Source: Dehalococcoidia bacterium
GTDB lineage: Bacteria; Chloroflexota; Dehalococcoidia; Dehalococcoidales; W498
Direction of reading: 5' to 3'
Length of the DNA stretch: 44,903 bases
NCBI GenBank assembly: GCA_011191875.1
Contig: DUFC01000034.1
Span: 64,847 to 109,749, forward strand
In this document: in pieces, positions 39,228 through 44,903 of the stretch
Layout: each line of letters starts with the position of its first letter
Numbering within the stretch: position 1 is the stretch's first letter
Position numbers and translations under genes: made by a program
Notes under the pieces: model-generated
Database searches by the model: none
Seen by the model: the letters and a program-made list of their open reading frames with translations, nothing else
Told to the model about the DNA's origin: nothing

Positions 39228-39875
39228 ATGAAGGGTATGCTAGAATTGCTCAAGGTTACTTTTATGTTACCATTTTTGCTGAGCGTGGTCATAATTTCAT
39301 TATCAGGGGTAATGATGCCCGGACCTATGTTCGCCATTACCGTAGCTAAAAGCTATAAATCCCAATTCGCCGGCACACAGATAGCCCTGGGACATGCCAT
39401 AGTAGAAATCCCTCTGATATTTCTTATATACTTTGGCTTTGCCAGATTTTTTGAGGAAGAGCTGGTACAAATCATCCTGTATTTAGTTGGCGCAGTTATG
39501 CTGCTCTGGCTTGGTGTAAGCATGTTCAGGGCAAGGGTTGGGGTGATAGAAAAAGGCAAGGACTTAGCCTATAACGCAGTTGTGGCTGGAGTTGTTACCA
39601 GCCTCTTCAATCCATTTTTTATCCTATGGTGGGCAACTATAGGCATTATGCTTATAAGGAACTCTCTAGATTTTGGCTTGACTGGCTTTGCTTTGTTTAT
39701 TCCTGTTCACTGGCTATGTGATTTGATATGGCTCTCATTTGTTTCAATTCTGATTTACCGAACCCAGTCACTTTGGGGAAGAATATTTCAAGAGTGGCTG
39801 TTTATTTCCTGTAGCCTACTACTTATTGGATTTGGGGGCTGGTTTCTGATTTTAGGTCTCCAATTGGTAATTTAG
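39228..39875 (+). CDS. LysE-type amino-acid exporter family protein
   Basis: The 215-residue membrane protein has six hydrophobic segments and the LysE/RhtB signature near the start, SGVMMPGPMFAITVAKSYKS (residues about 26-45), followed by GHAIVEIPLIF. A second conserved area is SLFNPFFILWWATIG (about 124-138), matching the N-P-K/F-x-x-x-F/W pattern. Family members export basic or small neutral amino acids. The substrate is not predictable here. It lies alone between the FmdB gene and the convergent secF. A later ATG (39237) is also possible. Confidence 0.85.
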   Translation: MKGMLELLKVTFMLPFLLSVVIISLSGVMMPGPMFAITVAKSYKSQFAGTQIALGHAIVEIPLIFLIYFGFARFFEEELVQIILYLVGAVMLLWLGVSMFRARVGVIEKGKDLAYNAVVAGVVTSLFNPFFILWWATIGIMLIRNSLDFGLTGFALFIPVHWLCDLIWLSFVSILIYRTQSLWGRIFQEWLFISCSLLLIGFGGWFLILGLQLVI

Positions 39876-39891
39876 GGTTTTGGGCTAATTT

Positions 39892-39914
39892 GGTGATAGC
39901 GGAGATATATCACC
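39892..39914. terminator. Short hairpin between the convergent LysE-type gene and secF
   Basis: GGTGATA (39892-39898) pairs with TATCACC (39908-39914), overlapping the secF stop codon. It is a weak candidate for a bidirectional transcription end; no T-run follows. Confidence 0.35.
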
Positions 39915-40830
39915 CACCCTTGGCTCTGGGTAGGGGTAACCACTGAACAAATCTTCCCCACTCCCCTCTATCCCAGACTACCAGCAACTGAGGGGCGATA
40001 AAGAGTGAGCTATAAGTTCCAGCAATGATACCAATCGTCAACACCACAACGAAATTCTGAATTGATGCCCCAACAAAGAGCAACAAGGCTAAGACCACAA
40101 TGAGAGTGGTCAGGCTGGTATTCACCGAGCGGCTCAGGGTTTCAACCAGGCTGTTATTAACTACAATCTCAAAGTTGGAACTTACACCCTTAGTCAAATT
40201 CTCGCGTATTCTATCAAAAATAACCACGGTATTATTTACACTATAGCCAATAACAGCTAATGTACCGGTGATAAACATTAAATTGATTTCCCAGTCCAAT
40301 ATGCTACCGAGGATGGAAAAAATCCCCAATACTACCAGCACATCATGGAACAGGGCTACTATGGCGCAGGTACCATAATGGAAAGGTTTCGGCATCCGGC
40401 GGAATGCCCAGGTAATATATAGAAGTACACCAACGGCAGCCACAGCTACGGCAATAGCCGCATTCCGTGTTGTCTCGGTAGCCACCATAGGCGAAACGTC
40501 TTCAAACCCCCTAACTTCAAGAGCACCAAAACTAGCGGTTAGCCCGGCCTCTAACTCAGTCTTAGCCTCACTGCTCAGCTCCGGTAAACGGATTAAGAAA
40601 TCACCCTCTCCAGTGCGTTGAACAATGGCATTGGTATAGCCTAAACTGGCTAACTCCTGTCTTAATTTATCGTGGTCTACCTCCTCCTCAAAGCTTAAAT
40701 TCATCATAGAACCACTACTAAATTCAATCCCGGCTTTGAGCCCAAAGGTTATCAGAGAGATAATACCTATAAGTATGACCACACCTGAAATAAGAAAAAA
40801 CCAGAACCTTTTACCCGTAATATCAAACAT
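39910..40830 (-). CDS. secF: Protein translocase subunit SecF
   Basis: The 306-residue protein has a first helix (about 10-30), the FSSGSMMNLSFEE segment equivalent to SecF's D/FxGG region, an extracytoplasmic P1-like domain with VEDVSPMV-like GFEDVSPMVATE, then five more helices. FHDVLVVLGIFSI, TGTLAVIGYSVNNTVVIFDRIREN and NTSLTTLIVVL are diagnostic. It works with SecD to pull exported proteins through SecYEG using the ion gradient. Its start overlaps the secD stop by one base. Confidence 0.95.
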   Translation of the reverse strand: MFDITGKRFWFFLISGVVILIGIISLITFGLKAGIEFSSGSMMNLSFEEEVDHDKLRQELASLGYTNAIVQRTGEGDFLIRLPELSSEAKTELEAGLTASFGALEVRGFEDVSPMVATETTRNAAIAVAVAAVGVLLYITWAFRRMPKPFHYGTCAIVALFHDVLVVLGIFSILGSILDWEINLMFITGTLAVIGYSVNNTVVIFDRIRENLTKGVSSNFEIVVNNSLVETLSRSVNTSLTTLIVVLALLLFVGASIQNFVVVLTIGIIAGTYSSLFIAPQLLVVWDRGEWGRFVQWLPLPRAKGG

Positions 40831-42389
40831 TATCCTTTTCCTGCATATACATTAAATAGCGAAGTCCTCTGTGCCAGACGAGTACCAACAAATAGACGCA
40901 GCAATGTCCGAGTAACCACAATAGCGGTAAACATGCTCACTGCCACACCGATAAGCAGGGTTAAGGCAAAGCCCATTACCGGGGTACTGGCGACAATACT
41001 ACTGCCCAACCAGTAGAGAATGCCACAGACAATAAAGGTAGTTACATTGCTATCCCTGATAGCTGTCCAGGCACGATTAAACCCAACCTCAATAGCTGCC
41101 CCTAAAGTCCGTCCTTCCCTCAATTCATCCTTCATCCGTTCAAAAATGAGCACATTGGCATCTACCGCCATACCTATAGACAAGACAAAACCTCCAATTC
41201 CAGCTAAAGTAAGTGTAACACCTCCACCCGGCCATAACTTGAATAGTGCCAATACTACTGCCCCATAAAATATTAAAGCCAGGCTGGCTAGAAGTCCAGG
41301 CAGGCGGTAGTAAACAATCATAAATAGCATCACCAGTATTATACCGATTAGCCCCGCCTTGAGGCTCATATCGATGAAATCGGCGCCCAGTGTGGCGGAG
41401 ACCTTCTCTTGGTAGAGTGGCGGTTTCTTCAACGGCATGGGCAGTGCCCCCGATTTCAGCAAGTTAGCCAGCTCCGCGGCTTCTTCTAGGGTAAAATCAC
41501 CGGTAATAACGCCGCTGCCCCTATATTCTGGCTCCAGAATTTGGGGAGCCGAAAGGAGTGTATTATCCAGAAAAATGCCCAGAGCCCGCTGTGAGGAGCC
41601 GTATTCTCCTGAATTATACAGGCGCTCGGCAATCTCATCAAAGATTATTCCCCCTTCGTCGTTCCATTCAATGCTAACCTGAGGTGTGGCAGCAACTCCG
41701 CTTTGGTCGAGAGATAGGAAAGCGTCAGCTAATAAGTCGCCGGTGATTTGAGTGCCATCATCACCCCTTGCCGGAATCCACGAAAGAGCATCAGCGTATC
41801 CCTGCAATGTCGTATTGTCAGCCGGCTCCCCGGACGCATCCGTTAACCTGACTTCGCTATTATCCTTTAGCAAAAAGGCAACAGTTTTATTTTCTATTTC
41901 CCCTTCTATGCTCAACACCTCTGTAACAAACACACGTTCGCTGCTTTCCTGTTCGTCGATAAACTGCAACTCCTCCTGATTAAGATAGTCATCAAGGTAA
42001 ACTGGTTGTCCTGAATTGTTCATCTCAACCTCTCTGAACTCAAGGAAGCCGGTTTGCTCTACCAGACTTTTGGCGGCTTCAATATCGGTGAATCCGGGAA
42101 GCTGCACCAGGATACGGTCTTCTCCTAGCTGTTGGATTATCGGTTCGGTAACCCCATACTTATCAATGCGCTTTTCAATGGTAACCAGCGCCCTATCCAT
42201 AGCCCTTGCCTTCTCTTCTCCAGAAGCATCCTCGGGGAAGTCAGCCTGATATACGAGATGTACGCCGCCGACGAGGTCCAGCCCCAGCTTCATTTCTTCG
42301 CGGCCAAACATTGGATAGACTAGGGCACAAATAGCAAAGGCGAAGAGGGCTAATATAATTATAAAAACCAGTGTATTTCTTCTAGTCAT
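40830..42389 (-). CDS. secD: Protein translocase subunit SecD
   Basis: The 519-residue protein has one N-terminal helix (about 7-27), the LGLDLVGGVHLVYQ motif, a large extracytoplasmic domain (about 45-340; ITGDLLADAF, RALGIFLDN and GSGVITGDFTLEEA are conserved), and five C-terminal helices with LGADFIDMSLKAG, IGMAVDANVLIFERMKDE and GFNRAWTAIRDSNVTT. It joins SecF and YajC in protein export. It sits six bases after cca, so cca-secD-secF form one transcript, probably from the promoter at 43908-43937. Confidence 0.96.
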   Translation of the reverse strand: MTRRNTLVFIIILALFAFAICALVYPMFGREEMKLGLDLVGGVHLVYQADFPEDASGEEKARAMDRALVTIEKRIDKYGVTEPIIQQLGEDRILVQLPGFTDIEAAKSLVEQTGFLEFREVEMNNSGQPVYLDDYLNQEELQFIDEQESSERVFVTEVLSIEGEIENKTVAFLLKDNSEVRLTDASGEPADNTTLQGYADALSWIPARGDDGTQITGDLLADAFLSLDQSGVAATPQVSIEWNDEGGIIFDEIAERLYNSGEYGSSQRALGIFLDNTLLSAPQILEPEYRGSGVITGDFTLEEAAELANLLKSGALPMPLKKPPLYQEKVSATLGADFIDMSLKAGLIGIILVMLFMIVYYRLPGLLASLALIFYGAVVLALFKLWPGGGVTLTLAGIGGFVLSIGMAVDANVLIFERMKDELREGRTLGAAIEVGFNRAWTAIRDSNVTTFIVCGILYWLGSSIVASTPVMGFALTLLIGVAVSMFTAIVVTRTLLRLFVGTRLAQRTSLFNVYAGKG

Positions 42390-42395
42390 ATTTAT

Positions 42396-43898
42396 TCACA
42401 CTACGTTAGCTGCCAGCTTCTCGCGAACATAAGTTAATGCCTCCTGTCTGGTAGTCAGCTCCCCGACAGCTTGTGCCTCGCGCACTGCTTCTAGAAGTTG
42501 TCCAACTTTAGGTCCCGGTCTCATACCGAAGACATTGATTAAATCATGCCCATCAATCAGTTTGGGAGGAACAACCAAACCCCCCTCCAGAAAACGCTGA
42601 GCCAATACATATTCTACCATTTGAGCATGCTCTTGCCATCGAACCAGAATTAATCGTGGACCTCTAGTGGCTAGATGGTCAGCCAGGCTTAAAAATAGCA
42701 CATCAATGCCGGCCTCTCCAGTATCGCGAAAATAACGGTAAATCGCCCTAGGTGAGGGAAGCTCATCGTGGCTCATCTGCCCTGGGCGGAGGTGATACCT
42801 CACCATAGTTTCCACTAACCTTACTTCTTTACCACTAAACCTCAGCCTCTCCATAATATTGGTTGCTATATCTGCCCCTTCCCTAGCATGTCCCAAGAAA
42901 CGCATCCGACCACCTTCGTCAATAGCTTTAGCTTGAGGTTTGGCAATATCATGAAGCAGAGCTGCTAGCTTGATTAACGACCTTCTGTTGCTACCACTAC
43001 TAACCTCCTGGTCAAAGTGGTGAGCCAGTGTTGCTGACCATGGGACAGCACCCAGGACCTCCTCACTAGCATATTCCCATTCTCCCTCGTTAAGAAGAAA
43101 ATCAACGGCAACTACTGTCCTTATTGAATGCTCAAAAACATCCCAGAAATGTTCCTTGGGCTGCTTGACCCCCTTTAGCTGATTAAGCTCTGGAATAATA
43201 GCCGTTAGTAAACCTAATTCATCAAGGTAGGGTAAAAGCTTTCTTTGAGGAATAGCCAGGAGCCGAAGCAGTTCATCTCTTATCCGCTCACCGGCTACAC
43301 TGGCTATAAGGTGACAGTGGCGCTGAATTAGAGTCTCGGTCTTGGTATCAATACTGAAACCGAGCTCAGCAGCCAAACGAACCGCTCTGAGTAAACGCCC
43401 TGCATCCGATTTAAAAGCATTCGGCAACACAGTTCGAATTACACCCCGGTGTAGGTCTCCCCAACCATCAAACGGGTCTATAAGCTGCATAGCAGTATTA
43501 TCCTCTTCTAACTCTCCGAGGTTAACTGCCATTGCATCTATAGTAAAATCACGCTGTGCCAAATCCTGCTCAATAGTGCCCTCTAGTGTGGTAAAATCGA
43601 TTTGCCATTCATCTTTAGTTGCTCCCTCACTAGCTAATATTACTCTACCCACTCTATTTACTTCATCCAACAGCACATACCTGCCACCGAAAGCAGTGGC
43701 TATCCTGGGAGCAACCTCTAGCGCATCTTCGGCTACGGCAATATCAATGTCAACCGTATCCCTCCTTAACAATACATCACGTACAAACCCGCCAACAAGA
43801 TACGATTTTATACCTTGCTCAGTGAGAAGCTTACTTACCTTGTTCAATATCAATAGACTACTGGGTTGAGTAAATAACTTTAAATCTTCCTTATCCAC
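42396..43898 (-). CDS. cca: CCA-adding / tRNA nucleotidyltransferase with HD domain
   Basis: The 500-residue protein has the class II nucleotidyltransferase head: YLVGGFVRDVLLRRDTVDIDIAV with the GG and DxD catalytic residues at about 35-57, RRDFTIDAMAVNL-like QRDFTIDAMAV, and DPFDGWGDLHRGVIRTV followed by RLLRAVRLAAELGF. An HD domain follows (LLHDIAKPQA, then FLGHAREGADI and MVRYHLRPGQM). Such proteins build or repair the CCA end of tRNAs; the HD part may give phosphohydrolase activity. Whether it does full CCA or only A addition cannot be told. One of the two tRNAs in the window lacks an encoded CCA, so the activity is needed. It starts at GTG 43898 close to the predicted transcription start. 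Confidence 0.9.
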   Translation of the reverse strand: MDKEDLKLFTQPSSLLILNKVSKLLTEQGIKSYLVGGFVRDVLLRRDTVDIDIAVAEDALEVAPRIATAFGGRYVLLDEVNRVGRVILASEGATKDEWQIDFTTLEGTIEQDLAQRDFTIDAMAVNLGELEEDNTAMQLIDPFDGWGDLHRGVIRTVLPNAFKSDAGRLLRAVRLAAELGFSIDTKTETLIQRHCHLIASVAGERIRDELLRLLAIPQRKLLPYLDELGLLTAIIPELNQLKGVKQPKEHFWDVFEHSIRTVVAVDFLLNEGEWEYASEEVLGAVPWSATLAHHFDQEVSSGSNRRSLIKLAALLHDIAKPQAKAIDEGGRMRFLGHAREGADIATNIMERLRFSGKEVRLVETMVRYHLRPGQMSHDELPSPRAIYRYFRDTGEAGIDVLFLSLADHLATRGPRLILVRWQEHAQMVEYVLAQRFLEGGLVVPPKLIDGHDLINVFGMRPGPKVGQLLEAVREAQAVGELTTRQEALTYVREKLAANVV

Positions 43899-43907
43899 TA
43901 AAGCTAA

Positions 43908-43937
43908 ACTATACTCTATTCTCTACTCTCTTATCAA
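43908..43937 (-). promoter_or_regulatory. Promoter of cca-secD-secF
   Basis: Minus strand: TTGATA at 43937-43932, an 18-base spacer, and TATAGT at 43913-43908. Transcription would start near 43901, about three bases from the GTG start codon. Confidence 0.6.
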
Positions 43938-44065
43938 GTTGAAATTCAATATAATGTACGCTTAATAACATATCTATTTCTTTATTTATTATTGATATCA
44001 ATAGGTTATTATAGATAGCCTCTGTGTAAATAAGTAAAACCTCTGACCTCATGCTTCAGAATTAC

Positions 44066-44094
44066 TTGACAATACCCCTTTCTTATGGTAATAT
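44066..44094 (+). promoter_or_regulatory. Promoter of the Rrf2-family gene, with AT-rich dyad downstream
   Basis: TTGACA at 44066-44071, a 17-base spacer, and TAATAT at 44089-44094. Downstream, ATTAT...ATAAT (about 44102-44126) forms a loose inverted repeat around the start of transcription, which may be the regulator's own binding site. Confidence 0.7.
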
Positions 44095-44143
44095 CACCAA
44101 TATTATAATCTTACTAATGTAATAATGTGAGGAATCAATCCAA

Positions 44144-44617
44144 ATGAAGCTTTCTACTAGAGCGACATATACAGCGAGAGCAATGCTTGACCTAGCTCTT
44201 CACTTCAATGAAGGTCCTATCTTGATTAGGGATATCTCAAAAAGGCAACAAATTTCTGAGCGATATTTGGAGCAGTTATTCATCCCACTCAGGTTAGCCA
44301 GATTAGTAACAAGCATTCGTGGTGCCCATGGAGGGTTCAGCCTGTCCAAGGTACCGTCAGATATAAGGTTCAGTGAAATTGTTAAGGTTACCGAAGGCTC
44401 AATTGTACCAGTAGATTGTAGTGATGACCCCCTCATATGTGAAGGAAGTATTGATGAATGTGTAATCTGTGATGTCTGGAGCGAAGTGAAAAAGGCAATG
44501 GACAGAGTTTTCGACTCTATAACCTTGCAGGATTTAGTCGATATGCAAAAAGAGAAGAGTGGCCTAACGAGACAGAGAGATAGAGATAATGTACTACATA
44601 CAAGCATACTTGATTGA
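44144..44617 (+). CDS. Rrf2-family transcriptional regulator with four cysteines
   Basis: The 157-residue protein begins MKLSTRATYTARAMLDLAL and has the family's winged-helix sequence (ISERYLEQLFIPLRLARLV, then RGAHGGFSLSK). In the sensing region four cysteines occur at 92, 99, 106 and 109 (DCSDDPLIC, ECVICDVW). IscR uses three cysteines and a histidine for a 2Fe-2S cluster, so an iron-sulfur or redox signal is likely here. Family members control iron-sulfur assembly, cysteine use or nitric oxide responses. The next gene, 190 bases on, encodes a corrinoid protein, so control of that unit is possible but unproven. Confidence 0.87.
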   Translation: MKLSTRATYTARAMLDLALHFNEGPILIRDISKRQQISERYLEQLFIPLRLARLVTSIRGAHGGFSLSKVPSDIRFSEIVKVTEGSIVPVDCSDDPLICEGSIDECVICDVWSEVKKAMDRVFDSITLQDLVDMQKEKSGLTRQRDRDNVLHTSILD

Positions 44618-44807
44618 TATCTCGAACGATTCGTTTATAAGAAGGAAGGTAACATAGCATAGTTAATTCAAAAAGTTGAGAAGCTTTTATCCCTTCTTTA
44701 ATAATACGATAAACACAAAATTATGCTACTAAGGGAGGTGAAATATGTGAAATGTGGCTTAGAGGCGGAAGTGGACATTCAATTAATAATCAAAAAGGAG
44801 GTAAGAA
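44618..44807. other. Leader region with a start-stop codon pair
   Basis: No sizeable gene was found. A strong ribosome-binding site (GGGAGGTG, 44733-44740) precedes ATG-TGA at 44745-44750, a start codon followed at once by a stop. A 48-codon GTG frame (44747-44893) overlaps the beginning of the next gene in another phase and is probably not real. Confidence 0.4.
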
Positions 44808-44903
44808 TTGGCTGTTTCAGAGGAGAGGACTCAGGAAATCTTGAAGAACCTGCACGACGCAGTAGTAGACTACGACGAGGACAAAACTGTTGAGTGGTGC
44901 AAG
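44808..44903 (+). CDS. Corrinoid (cobalamin-binding) methyl carrier protein, N-terminal 32 codons
   Basis: The frame opens at TTG 44808 behind AAGGAGG and runs off the window end. The visible residues, with EILKNLHDAVVDYDED and the TVEWCK that follows, match the helical N-terminal domain of MtbC/MttC/MtmC-type corrinoid proteins, which commonly read 'L-x-x-A-V-v-x-x-D-E'. These proteins carry a methyl group on cobalamin between a substrate-specific methyltransferase and an acceptor. The substrate cannot be guessed from 32 residues, and the B12-binding DxHxxG motif would lie outside the window. The Rrf2-type gene upstream could be its regulator. Confidence 0.7.
   Translation, partial: MAVSEERTQEILKNLHDAVVDYDEDKTVEWCK

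Noticed and set aside
44747-44893. 48-codon GTG frame before and into the corrinoid gene
   Set aside because: It overlaps the well-supported TTG start in another phase and its later part is merely the corrinoid gene read out of frame.
1-44903. CRISPR array, prophage or intact insertion sequence
   Set aside because: No regularly spaced direct repeats, transposase, integrase or phage structural proteins were seen on either strand.

Overview
The window looks like a chromosomal segment of an anaerobic bacterium, most likely a Dehalococcoidia-type member of the Chloroflexota. This is an inference from gene content, not from a marker gene. The clues are a corrinoid-centred gene set, heme made through the siroheme (Ahb) route, a class V aminotransferase next to serA, paired small DUF5679-type zinc-ribbon genes and the cca-secD-secF arrangement. 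Nearly all genes are ordinary chromosomal ones. I see no CRISPR array, phage module or intact insertion sequence.

Layout. 1-3533: the end of a GH3-type protein, a strong terminator hairpin, and a membrane/GAF/GGDEF/HD-GYP signalling protein. 3761-6600 is a worn accessory stretch. It holds cobO overlapping a decayed radical SAM/SPASM gene, a 16-bp inverted repeat, other broken reading frames, a tRNA-like remnant, a lone C-terminal fragment and a small methyltransferase. 6597-8096 is a divergent glutamine synthetase-like gene behind a near-consensus promoter.

8916-18899 is a tightly packed operon of nine genes: ahbC, ahbD, fused ahbA-ahbB, a precorrin-2 dehydrogenase gene, hemA, hemC, fused cobA-hemD, hemB and hemL. 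Together they encode every step from glutamyl-tRNA to siroheme (also the entry point to B12) and on to heme b by the alternative pathway. Two diverged copies of a roughly 245-bp unit, each with a 48-residue zinc-ribbon gene and its promoter, flank this operon as direct repeats (about 8322-8565 and 19015-19258).

19622-33988: a small hypothetical gene, tRNA-Thr(CGT), ribF-tyrS-aminotransferase-serA, pyrD, a DUF502 membrane protein, ybeY with an iron-sulfur flavoprotein, tRNA-Ser(GCT), miaB-yajC, and the NAD operon nadA-nadB-nadC. nadC has no ordinary start codon where its conserved N-terminus begins. 34140-38398 is a cobalt/nickel ECF transporter operon (lipoprotein, nikL-like, cbiM, cbiQ, cbiO) beside a Fur-family regulator gene. 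TATGCA-type repeats lie in front of both units and look like the regulator's operators.

38428-43898: dtd, an FmdB-type zinc ribbon, a LysE-type exporter, and the cca-secD-secF operon. 44066-44903: an Rrf2-family regulator with four cysteines, then the first 32 codons of a probable corrinoid protein. The unifying theme is tetrapyrrole and metal metabolism: precorrin-2, siroheme and heme synthesis, cobalamin adenosylation, Co/Ni uptake and a corrinoid-dependent methyl carrier.
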